Positions 5,626 to 13,500 of a stretch of DNA of 21,012 bases are shown here, piece by piece (the stretch's first letter is position 1; each line of letters begins with the position of its first letter). A program made the translations under genes and the position numbers. The notes under the pieces were generated by a model. That model had not been told where the DNA came from and searched no databases. It was given only the letters and a program-made list of their open reading frames with translations. This DNA is from Prevotellaceae bacterium (GTDB lineage: Bacteria > Bacteroidota > Bacteroidia > Bacteroidales > UBA932), in the NCBI GenBank assembly GCA_031254635.1, contig JAIRUB010000124.1, forward strand, positions 1 through 21,012, written 5' to 3'.

Positions 5626-7266
5626 TTATATCCAGTTTTTTATATCCTCAATTACAGTAGATGTTCCGCCAATGCCGAAATTTTCTACCAATACCTTCGT
5701 CACATTCGGAGAAAGAAAGGCGGGCAATGTGGGGCCAAGGTGAATGTTTTTAATGCCGAGGCTCAATAAAGCTAACAGTACAATCACAGCCTTTTGTTCG
5801 TACCAGGCGATGTTGTAAACAATAGGAAGCTCGTTTACGTTTTCTAATCCGAAAGCTTCTTTGAGTGCCAGGGCAATCACTACCAACGAATAACTGTCGT
5901 TGCATTGTCCGGCATCCAGCACGCGGGGAATGCCGCCGATATCGCCCAAGGGAAGTTTATTGTAGCGGTATTTGGCGCAACCGGCTGTCAAGATTACTGT
6001 GTCTTTTGGTAAAGCCGAAGCAAAATCCGTGTAGTATTCGCGCGATTTCATTCGTCCATCGCAGCCTGCCATAACAATAAACTTTTTAATTGCGCCCGAT
6101 TTTACAGCATCCACCACCTTATCGGCCAAGGCTAACACTTGATTATGGGCAAAGCCTCCGATGATTTCTCCTTTTTCAATTTCTTTCGGAGGAAGGCATT
6201 TTTTTGCATGTTCAATTAATGCCGAAAAATCTTTCGGTTTTCCATCTTTGCGGGCCGGAATGTGCTTGGCTCCTGCAAGTCCTGCCGAGCCGGTAGTATA
6301 AATCCGGTTGGTATATGTCGCCGATTTCAAAGGCGGAACAAGGCAGTTGGTGGTGAACAAAATCACGCCGTTGAACGATTCAAACTCCTCGCGTTGTTTC
6401 CACCAGGCATTGCCGTAATTACCGATAAAATGCGGATATTTCTTGAAGGCCGGATAGTAATGGGCCGGCAACATCTCGCTGTGCGTGTAAATGTCCACGC
6501 CGGTGCCGGCAGTTTGCTCAAGCAATTCTTCCATATCTTTCAAGTCGTGTCCGCTGATAAGGATACCCGGATTGCTGCTCACACCGATATTCACCTTAGT
6601 GATTTCTGGATTGCCGAAAAAAGTTGTATTGGCCTTGTCGAGCAATGCCATTGCCTTTACGCCGCACTCGCCCATACCTAAGGCAAGTCCTGTCAGTTCG
6701 TCAGCGGATATATCCTTTCGGCTGATTTTGGACAAGGCATTTTCAATCATAGCGTAAATAGCTTCATCCTCGTAGCCTAAGTTCAGCGCGTGTTCCGCGT
6801 ATGCGGCAGCGCCCTTAATTCCATAAGCAACCAATTGTTTCAACGAACGAATGTCTTCATTGATTTCAGTCATAATGCCCACTTCTGCGGCTTTCTTTTC
6901 ATAGTCCGAAGAATGAATAAAAAAGTTTACTTCATCGCAGTTGGGCAATACGATACTGTGTTTTTTGGCAATTTTAATTAAATCGGTTTTCATCGCCAAT
7001 GCACTTTCTATACGTTCTTTAATTGCATTGTCGTCGAAGTTGGCATTAGTGATGGTGCAGAAGAGTGCATCCAACAACTGACGACTTATACGAATATCCG
7101 CCATTCCTTTTTCACGTAACGCGCTGTTCACAATAGCTTCGCCGCGAGTTACGTATAATAATAAATCCATTAGCGCTGCCGTTTGCGGTTCTTTTCCGCA
7201 TACGCCTTTAATAGTGCAGCCTTTCCCTTGTGCCGTTTCCTGGCACTGATAACAAAACATTTCCAT
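5626..7266 (-). CDS. hcp: Hybrid cluster protein (hydroxylamine reductase / NO-detoxifying) Hcp
   Basis: Iron-sulfur-oxygen cluster enzyme of 546 residues, classically a hydroxylamine reductase and in several bacteria implicated in nitric oxide detoxification. The N-terminal cluster motif is C5-x2-C8-x8-C17-x5-C23 (MEMFCYQCQETAQGKGC...GVCGK), the class I spacing of strict anaerobes. Hybrid-cluster ligand regions are visible: GHDLKDMEELLEQTAGTGVD with the HSEM segment, TTNCLVPP, LTAGCAKYRYNK and DAGQCNDSYSL, with a conserved glutamate near YNIAWYEQKAV. Length and layout are complete. It lies 33 bp after the ferredoxin-like gene and is presumably cotranscribed with it from the promoter at 7948-7955. 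A clear terminator follows. Confidence 0.96.
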   Translation of the reverse strand: MEMFCYQCQETAQGKGCTIKGVCGKEPQTAALMDLLLYVTRGEAIVNSALREKGMADIRISRQLLDALFCTITNANFDDNAIKERIESALAMKTDLIKIAKKHSIVLPNCDEVNFFIHSSDYEKKAAEVGIMTEINEDIRSLKQLVAYGIKGAAAYAEHALNLGYEDEAIYAMIENALSKISRKDISADELTGLALGMGECGVKAMALLDKANTTFFGNPEITKVNIGVSSNPGILISGHDLKDMEELLEQTAGTGVDIYTHSEMLPAHYYPAFKKYPHFIGNYGNAWWKQREEFESFNGVILFTTNCLVPPLKSATYTNRIYTTGSAGLAGAKHIPARKDGKPKDFSALIEHAKKCLPPKEIEKGEIIGGFAHNQVLALADKVVDAVKSGAIKKFIVMAGCDGRMKSREYYTDFASALPKDTVILTAGCAKYRYNKLPLGDIGGIPRVLDAGQCNDSYSLVVIALALKEAFGLENVNELPIVYNIAWYEQKAVIVLLALLSLGIKNIHLGPTLPAFLSPNVTKVLVENFGIGGTSTVIEDIKNWI

Positions 7267-7299
7267 AATATTGATTTTTTTTGTGAATTGAGAATATTT

Positions 7300-7932
7300 T
7301 TAAATCAGGTTCTCGCTGACAATTTCGCCCTTTGTCGAAAGCCTGATTATTTTTACCGGAATATCCCGTTGGGCTTGTTGGCGGGCCTTTTCGGCAATCC
7401 ACACCAATCCGTTACAGCATGGTACTTCCATGATGAGTACTGTCAATGTGTGAAGTTGCGCCGCATCAATCATTCCCGCAAGTTTATCCACATATAGTTG
7501 TGACTGGCCGTCAAGTTTCGGGCAGGCGATGGCTAACATTTTCCCTTTTAGGAAACGACTGTGAAATTCTCCGCTGACGAATGCCGTACAATCGGCTGCC
7601 AGCAGTAAATCGGCACCTTGCAGAAAGCCGGCCTGCGGATGCAGCAAGCGCAATTGCAAGGGAAACTGCCTGAGTTCGGAAGCCTGATCCTGCGGGGTTG
7701 AACTGCGTTTCATAACAGCTTCTTCGCTAAAAGGCGCTGCTTCCCGCTCTTCCAACGTGATAGCGCCAAGGGGACAATCACCGATACAGGCGCCCAAACC
7801 GTCGCAATATTGTTCGTTAACAATGACAGCTTTTCCGTCAACCAATTGCAAAGCGCCCTCGTGACATCCTGTAACACATTTTCCGCAACCGTTGCAAAGC
7901 TCTTTGTCAATTTTAATAATCGTCCGTTTCAT
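7300..7932 (-). CDS. 4Fe-4S ferredoxin-domain protein of the hcp operon
   Basis: A 210-residue cytoplasmic protein, probably the electron donor for Hcp. The N-terminal 60 residues form a two-cluster ferredoxin module. The first motif is complete: C13-x2-C16-x2-C19-x3-C23. The second reads C43-x2-L46-x2-C49-x3-C53, with leucine in the position of one ligand cysteine, so it would hold a 3Fe-4S cluster, an atypical cluster or none. The C-terminal 130 residues are a separate domain with conserved-looking cysteines in AADCTAFVSGEFH, AIACPKLDG and MEVPCCNG; I do not recognise its fold. It is the first gene of the operon, and its promoter carries the palindrome at 7977-7992. Confidence 0.88.
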   Translation of the reverse strand: MKRTIIKIDKELCNGCGKCVTGCHEGALQLVDGKAVIVNEQYCDGLGACIGDCPLGAITLEEREAAPFSEEAVMKRSSTPQDQASELRQFPLQLRLLHPQAGFLQGADLLLAADCTAFVSGEFHSRFLKGKMLAIACPKLDGQSQLYVDKLAGMIDAAQLHTLTVLIMEVPCCNGLVWIAEKARQQAQRDIPVKIIRLSTKGEIVSENLI

Positions 7933-7947
7933 AGTATAAATTTTTCA

Positions 7948-7955
7948 CAAAGGTA
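7948..7955 (-). promoter_or_regulatory. Promoter -7 box of the hcp operon
   Basis: The minus strand reads TACCTTTG, matching TAnnTTTG, 16 bp before the ATG at 7932. The inferred start is near 7941. No TTTG is present at -33; that position is instead close to a palindrome, as expected for an activator-dependent promoter. Confidence 0.6.
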
Positions 7956-7976
7956 AGGCGGTTTTTTATCTAAATC

Positions 7977-7992
7977 TGTCACAAATGTTACA
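7977..7992. promoter_or_regulatory. Crp/Fnr-type palindrome upstream of the hcp operon
   Basis: On the minus strand the site reads TGTAAC, ATTT, GTGACA: 6-bp arms with one mismatch around a 4-bp centre. Its centre (7984.5) lies about 43 bp upstream of the inferred hcp-operon start, near the class II activator position (-41.5). A Crp/Fnr-family regulator gene starts 500 bp away on the other strand. HcpR-type regulators of this family control hcp in other anaerobes, so this is a plausible binding site by inference. Confidence 0.55.
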
Positions 7993-8008
7993 CTTAGATT
8001 TTTTTATG

Positions 8009-8043
8009 TTTTGTTAAATGGAAAATATGTACTATTTTTGTAC
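8009..8043 (+). promoter_or_regulatory. Promoter and possible operator of the toxin-antitoxin pair
   Basis: TTTTG at 8009-8013 and TATTTTTG at 8033-8040 are separated by 19 bp, an excellent match to the Bacteroidota promoter layout. The -7 box lies inside a small inverted repeat, GTAC, 7 bp, GTAC (8029-8032 and 8040-8043), where an antitoxin could bind for autoregulation. The antitoxin ATG is at 8069. This promoter may also serve the downstream Crp/Fnr gene. Confidence 0.6.
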
Positions 8044-8068
8044 GTAATTATGACATTAATTTGATACT

Positions 8069-8224
8069 ATGGTACTACTGAATCCAAGTTCGAGCAATGA
8101 TTTTTGGTTTGATGATAGGCGCAATATGGAAGAACTAAATCGAGCCATTGATGAACTTAAGGAAGGTAAGGCTAACCTCAAGGAACTTTCTGATGATGAG
8201 ATAAAAGGATTATTTGCTGTATGA
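8069..8224 (+). CDS. Antitoxin of a YoeB-type toxin-antitoxin pair
   Basis: A 51-residue acidic protein starting MVLLNPSSSNDFWFDDRRNM and ending LKELSDDEIKGLFAV. The middle, EELNRAIDELKEGKANLKEL, is a predicted amphipathic helix of the kind that wraps a YoeB-like toxin. No complete DNA-binding fold is obvious at this length, so it resembles the short antitoxins found with Txe/YoeB toxins in Bacteroidota. Its TGA overlaps the toxin ATG by 4 bp (ATGA), the usual sign of translational coupling. An ATG at 8050 in another frame stops after four codons and is rejected as the start. Confidence 0.8.
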   Translation: MVLLNPSSSNDFWFDDRRNMEELNRAIDELKEGKANLKELSDDEIKGLFAV

Positions 8225-8499
8225 ATTACCGTTTGAAATTCCACAAACGCTTTGTGGAGCATATCGAAATGCACAAAAAAGCAGGTAATAAAGTTCTTGT
8301 CAAGAAAGTAGAAACGCTTATTGTTGAGCTAAGGGAGCACCCACGTAGCGGAACAGGAAAACCGGAACAGTTCAAATATTTTTCTGAAGAGATTTGGTCT
8401 CGGCTCATTGATTTCAAACATCGCTTAGTCTATGAAATTGTCGAAGATGAGTTAATTGTTATAGCCATTTCTGCTTACGGACACTACGATGATAAATAG
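8221..8499 (+). CDS. Txe/YoeB family ribosome-dependent mRNA interferase toxin
   Basis: A 92-residue toxin of the RelE/ParE superfamily, YoeB branch; members cut mRNA at the ribosomal A site. The family signature is present: SGTGKPEQFKY at 43-53, then WSRLIDFKHRLVYEI (R61 and R68) and the C-terminal SAYGHYDDK with H88 and Y89, the residues that align with the catalytic His-Tyr of E. coli YoeB. It is slightly longer than the 84-residue E. coli protein. It is coupled to the antitoxin by a 4-bp overlap, and the Crp/Fnr gene begins 7 bp after its stop (or overlaps it if the upstream ATG is used). Confidence 0.92.
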   Translation: MNYRLKFHKRFVEHIEMHKKAGNKVLVKKVETLIVELREHPRSGTGKPEQFKYFSEEIWSRLIDFKHRLVYEIVEDELIVIAISAYGHYDDK

Positions 8500-8506
8500 A
8501 TGTATC

Positions 8507-9181
8507 ATGAACTACGCACTCATCTCCAAAATCCCGCTTTTTCATTCGGTAGAAGAGAAAGAATTGGTGAAAATTTTCTCAGAATTAAATATTTTCGAAA
8601 CCCGATTTGAAAAAGAAGTGCTACTTGCTTTGCAGGATGAGCCCTGCAATCGTCTGATTATCTTGCTTACCGGGAGCGTAAAAGCCGAAATGATCGACTC
8701 CTTGGGACGGGTAATCAAAGTAGAAGATGTTTTTGCTCCTAATCCTTTAGCTATCTTGTTTTTATTCGGGAAAAATAACCGTTTTCCTGTACAAATAATT
8801 GCCCGAGAAAATGTGAGCGCTTTGGTGATTTCGAAACAATCCATTCTTAGGATGTTGGGGATGAATCAGGTTTTGTTGAAAAATTATTTAGATATTTCCG
8901 CTGAATTTGCCTGGCGGCTTAGCCAAAAACTGCATTTTATGTCGTTCCGCACCATACGGCAAAAGTTGTCTATGTATATCCTCAAACTTTCGAAAGAAGT
9001 TCAATCCGATGAGGTGGAATTAGATAAAACCAAAAGCGACTTGGCTGAGTATTTCGGTGTTGCACGTCCCTCATTGGAACGGGAACTAAGCCTGATGCAA
9101 CAGGAAGGGCTTATTAGTGTTGAAAAGAAAAAAATTAAAATCAAAAATAAGAACAAATTCAACAAGTTGACACTTGTTTAG
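8507..9181 (+). CDS. Crp/Fnr-family transcriptional regulator, probable HcpR-like
   Basis: A 224-residue regulator with an N-terminal cyclic-nucleotide-binding-type beta barrel (about 10-110), a long dimer helix near 120-145 and a C-terminal winged helix (174-203, DKTKSDLAEYFGVARPSLER). It lacks the N-terminal cysteine cluster of FNR, so direct Fe-S oxygen sensing is unlikely. The tail is extremely Lys-rich (KKKIKIKNKNK). The ATG at 8507 is preferred because MNYALISKIPLFHSV is the usual family opening; an in-frame ATG at 8489 overlaps the toxin stop. It follows the toxin gene closely and has no obvious promoter of its own. Its nearness to the hcp operon and the palindrome there suggest that it activates hcp under nitrosative stress, but this is inference. 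Confidence 0.87.
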   Translation: MNYALISKIPLFHSVEEKELVKIFSELNIFETRFEKEVLLALQDEPCNRLIILLTGSVKAEMIDSLGRVIKVEDVFAPNPLAILFLFGKNNRFPVQIIARENVSALVISKQSILRMLGMNQVLLKNYLDISAEFAWRLSQKLHFMSFRTIRQKLSMYILKLSKEVQSDEVELDKTKSDLAEYFGVARPSLERELSLMQQEGLISVEKKKIKIKNKNKFNKLTLV

Positions 9182-9195
9182 CCATAATTAACAAA

Positions 9196-9228
9196 TTTGG
9201 CAAAATTGAAATAAACTTTGTATATTTG
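9196..9228 (+). promoter_or_regulatory. Promoter of gcvT
   Basis: TTTG at 9196-9199 and TATATTTG at 9221-9228 have a 21-bp spacer, matching the Bacteroidota -33/-7 layout. The predicted start near 9235 leaves a leader of about 13 nt before the ATG at 9248. Confidence 0.7.
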
Positions 9229-9247
9229 CAGGCTAAATTAAAAAATA

Positions 9248-10354
9248 ATGAAAAATACAGCGTTTACCCAATATCATGTTGATTTAAAGGCAAAAATGGT
9301 ATCTTTTGCCGGCTATAACATGCCGATAGAGTATGTAGGTATTAATGAAGAACACCAAACTGTTCGCGAAAAAGTGGGCGTATTCGACGTCAGCCACATG
9401 GGCGAAGTGTGGGTGAAAGGGCCTAAGGCTTTGGCTTTTGTGCAACATGTTACTTCCAATGATGCTACGGTTTTAACACCTGGTAAGGTGCAATACTCTT
9501 GCTTTCCTAACGGGGAGGGCGGCATTGTTGATGACTTATTAGTGTATTGCATTGATGCTAAAACTTATCTATTAGTAATTAATGCTGCTAACACAAAAAA
9601 AGATTGGGATCATCTCCGCGCTGTAGCTCCCAAATTCGGCCTCATACCCGGAAAGGAACTCTACAATGCCTCGGATGAAATCTGCCAATTGGCTGTGCAA
9701 GGTCCCTTAGCGATGAAAGTCATGCAGAAAATTTGTGACCAGCCGGTTGAAGATATGGAATACTACACTTTCAAGAAATTGACGGTAGCCGGTATTCCCA
9801 ACGCCATTCTTTCCATTACCGGTTATACAGGTTCGGGCGGGTGTGAAATTTATGTGGATAACAAAGATGGCGCTAAACTTTGGGAGGCGGTCTTTGCTGC
9901 TGGTGCAGAGTTCGGCATTAAACCTATAGGCCTCGGCGCTCGCGATACCCTGCGCCTCGAAATGGGCTTCTGTCTTTACGGAAACGATATCGACGACACT
10001 ACCTCGCCCTTGGAGGCCGGCTTGGGCTGGATTACCAAATTCAGTGAAGCTAAAGGTGATTTTATAGACAAGGAATATTTACTGAAACAAAAAGCCGAAG
10101 GTTTAAGCCGTAAATTAGTCGGTTTCGAAATGGTTGATAAAGGCATTCCCCGTCACGGTTATGAGTTAACCGATGCTTTGGGCAATATAATCGGTGTAGT
10201 AACTTCCGGCACCATGTCGGCCATGCTGAAAATAGGCGTTGGCATGGGTTACGTGCAAACAGCCTTTTCAAAGGTTGATACCGAAATTTTTGTAAAAGTC
10301 CGTGATCGCCTGCTAAAAGCGAAGGTGGTGAAAACACCGTTCTATAAGAAATGA
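9248..10354 (+). CDS. gcvT: Glycine cleavage system T-protein (aminomethyltransferase)
   Basis: A 368-residue tetrahydrofolate-dependent enzyme that releases ammonia from the aminomethyl group carried on the H-protein and forms 5,10-methylene-THF. Family features: FAGYNMPIEY at about 20, the VGVFDVSHMGE segment near 43-53, GGIVDDLLVY with the catalytic aspartate, GYTGSGGCEIYV for folate binding, and GLGARDTLRLEMG. The C-terminal barrel (FEMVDKGIPRHGYEL, then GVVTSGTMSAMLKIGVGMGY) is complete. No gcvH or gcvP is adjacent, so the other subunits are elsewhere. The stop codon is also the first base triplet of a 126-bp heptamer-periodic tract. Confidence 0.96.
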   Translation: MKNTAFTQYHVDLKAKMVSFAGYNMPIEYVGINEEHQTVREKVGVFDVSHMGEVWVKGPKALAFVQHVTSNDATVLTPGKVQYSCFPNGEGGIVDDLLVYCIDAKTYLLVINAANTKKDWDHLRAVAPKFGLIPGKELYNASDEICQLAVQGPLAMKVMQKICDQPVEDMEYYTFKKLTVAGIPNAILSITGYTGSGGCEIYVDNKDGAKLWEAVFAAGAEFGIKPIGLGARDTLRLEMGFCLYGNDIDDTTSPLEAGLGWITKFSEAKGDFIDKEYLLKQKAEGLSRKLVGFEMVDKGIPRHGYELTDALGNIIGVVTSGTMSAMLKIGVGMGYVQTAFSKVDTEIFVKVRDRLLKAKVVKTPFYKK

Positions 10355-10477
10355 ATAATGAACAATGAAGGGTACAAGGTATCAAGTATCAGGATGTGAG
10401 ATATCAGATTATGAGATGTGAGACAATGAATAACAATTGAACAACTCGTAACTTGTAACTCGTCACCCGTCACAAAA
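10352..10477. repeat. 126-bp degenerate heptamer-periodic tract
   Basis: Starting exactly at the gcvT stop codon, the sequence reads as 18 consecutive 7-bp units in one register. Examples in order: TGAATAA, TGAACAA (10352-10365); TATCAAG, TATCAGG (10380-10393); and AACTCGT, AACTTGT, AACTCGT, CACCCGT (10443-10470). Neighbouring units resemble each other while distant ones differ, so the word drifts along the tract. It fills most of the 174-bp gap before nifJ. No recognisable -7 box for nifJ was found in the gap. Confidence 0.7.
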
Positions 10478-10528
10478 AAATCGCTTAACGCTTCATGTCT
10501 AACGAATAAACAATTAAACAATACTATA

Positions 10529-13500
10529 ATGAGCAAGAAAGAAAAAAAATTTATTACCTGCGACGGTAATTATGCAGCAGCGCACATTGCCTATATGTTT
10601 AGTGAGGTAGCGGCAATCTACCCCATTACTCCATCTTCAACGATGGCTGAGTACGTGGACGAATGGTCTGCCTACGGGAAGAAAAACCTCTGGGGAGAAC
10701 CCGTAAAAGTAGTGGAAATGCAAAGCGAAGGCGGCGCTGCCGGCGCTGTACACGGATCCTTACAGGCTGGAGCGCTTACTACCACCTTTACCGCATCGCA
10801 GGGATTATTATTGATGGTGCCTAATATGTACAAAATTTCTGGCGAATTGTTGCCAGCAGTATTCCATGTGTCGGCACGCGCTGTAGCGGCGCAGGCCTTG
10901 TCAATCTTCGGCGACCATCAGGATGTGATGGCTACCCGCCAAACCGGCTTTGCCATGATGGCTTCCAGCGGCGTACAGGAAGTGATGGATTTGTCGGCCG
11001 TTGCCCATCTGTCGTCTTTGAAGTCGCGCGTTCCTTTCCTAAGCTTTTTCGACGGTTTCCGTACATCGCACGAGGTGCAAAAAGTTGAGGTGATTGATGC
11101 CGAAGACCTCAAAGGTATGGTGAGCGATAAAGCGCTGGTAGCTTTCCGTCATCGCGCTTTGAACCCCAATAAACCTGTTATTCGCGGCACAGCGCAAAAT
11201 CCCGATGTCTACTTCCAATCTCGTGAGTCTGCAAATCCTTTCTATGATGTTGTTCCTGATATCGTAGCCCGTTATATGGGCGAAATCAGCGAGCTTACCG
11301 GCCGTCATTATTTGCCTTTTACGTACTATGGCGACCCGAAAGCCGAACGCATAATTATTGCTATGGGTTCTGTTTGCGATACCATCAAAGAAACTGTTGA
11401 CCATCTCAATGCCAAAGGCGAAAAAGTGGGAGCAATCACCGTACATCTCTATCGTCCCTTCTCGGCTAAGTATTTCCTCCGTGTATTGCCAGCTACAGCT
11501 AAACGCATTGCAGTACTCGACCGCACGAAAGAGCCTGGCGCTAACGGCGAACCTTTGTATTTAGACGTGAAAGACGTACTCTATGGTCGTGACAATGCGC
11601 CGGTAGTAATAGGTGGCCGCTATGGCTTATCTTCAAAAGATACTACCCCCGCACAAATTATTTCTGTATTTGAAAACTTAGCGCTGAACGAACCGAAGAA
11701 CGATTTTACCATAGGTATTATCGACGATGTGAGTTTTAAATCATTACCTCTGAAGCCGGAAATTAGTCTGGCTAAACCCGGCACTTACGAATCTAAATTC
11801 TATGGTTTAGGCTCCGATGGTACGGTTGGCGCCAATAAAAATACGATTAAAATTATCGGTGAAACAACTCCGAAATATTGTCAGGCCTACTTTGCTTACG
11901 ACTCTAAGAAGTCAGGAGGATTTACCTGTTCCCACTTGCGTTTCGGCGACCATCCGATTATCTCGCCTTACTTGGTATCAACGCCCGACTTCGTAGCCTG
12001 TCACGTATTTGCTTACCTGCGTAAATATGATGTACTCAAGGGAATTAAAGCCGGTGGTACTTTCTTGCTGAATAGTATGTATAATGTGGAAGATACCAAG
12101 AAATACCTGCCCGATTTTGTGAAACGTACCTTAGCCGAAAAGAAAATTAATTTCTATATCATTAATGCTACTGAAATTGCTGAAAAAATTGGTTTGGGCA
12201 ATCGTACTAACACCATTCTGCAGTCGGCCTTCTTTAAAATTGCCAATGTAATTGATTATGCACAGGCAGTAAAAGAAATGAAGGATGCCATTGATGCAAG
12301 CTACGGTAGAAAGGGCGATGAGGTTGTGAAGATGAACTATGCTGCTGTGGATGCAGGCGAGTCATTTATGAAAATAGAAGTTCCGGCCGAATGGCTTTCG
12401 TTAAGCGGTAAATTCGAAGCCGAGACGCACCACCGCTTGGCTCCTGAGTGGGTGAAGCGTGTGGCCGATGTGGTAAATGCACAAACCGGCGATGACCTTC
12501 CGGTAAGCACTTTCGTAAACTACGAAGACGGCACTATGCCTTGCGGTTCTTCTGCGTATGAAAAACGCGGTATTGCTACCTATGTGCCCGAGTGGGTTCC
12601 GGCTAACTGTATCCAATGTAACCAATGTGCATACGTATGCCCTCATGCTGCTATCCGTCCATTTCTTTTAACTGATGAGGAACTGAAAGCAGTACCCGGC
12701 GGATTGGAAATCATTAAGGGTAACGGCTCGTTCAAAGATTATAATTTTAGGATGCAATTGAGCGCACTCGACTGTTCGGGTTGCGGCAACTGCGCCGATA
12801 TTTGCCCGGCTAAAAACAAGGCTTTATTGATGAAATCGTTAGATAGTCAATTGGCCGAACAAAAACGCTACGACTATTTGCATACTAATGTGGGTTACAA
12901 AGACAATGTTCAGGATAAGAAACAAAATCTAAAAAACAGCCAATTTGCACAGCCACTCTTCGAATTTTCGGGCGCTTGTACAGGTTGCGGTGAAACGCCT
13001 TACATCAAAGCTATCACCCAGCTCTTCGGCGACCGTATGATGGTATCGAATGCTACCGGTTGTTCATCTATCTATGGTGGTTCGTATCCTTCTTCTCCTT
13101 ATACTTGTAATAAGAATGGACAGGGACCAGCCTGGGCTAACTCTCTCTTTGAAGACAATGCCGAATACGGCTTTGGTATGCACTTGGGTTCCGAGCGCCT
13201 GCGCGACCGTTTGGCTAAATTGATGTTAGAAGGACAGGATTGCAAAGACTGTACTTCCGAGCAAAAAGTATTATTTGCAGAATGGATTAGCAACCGTGCC
13301 GATGCAGCTAAGACCCGCGAAATTGCTGGTAAATTGCTTCCATTGATAGAAAAATGCAACTGTGCTATCTGTAAAGAAATTTATATACTGCGCGATTATT
13401 TTGTGCCCCGCTCTCAGTGGATTTTTGGCGGCGACGGCTGGGCTTACGATATAGGCTATGGCGGATTAGACCACGTGCTGGCTTCGGGTGCAAATGTGAA

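Noticed and set aside
6262..6681. A 139-codon plus-strand frame opposite hcp
   Set aside because: It lies wholly inside a clearly identified gene on the other strand; composition is typical of an antisense shadow.
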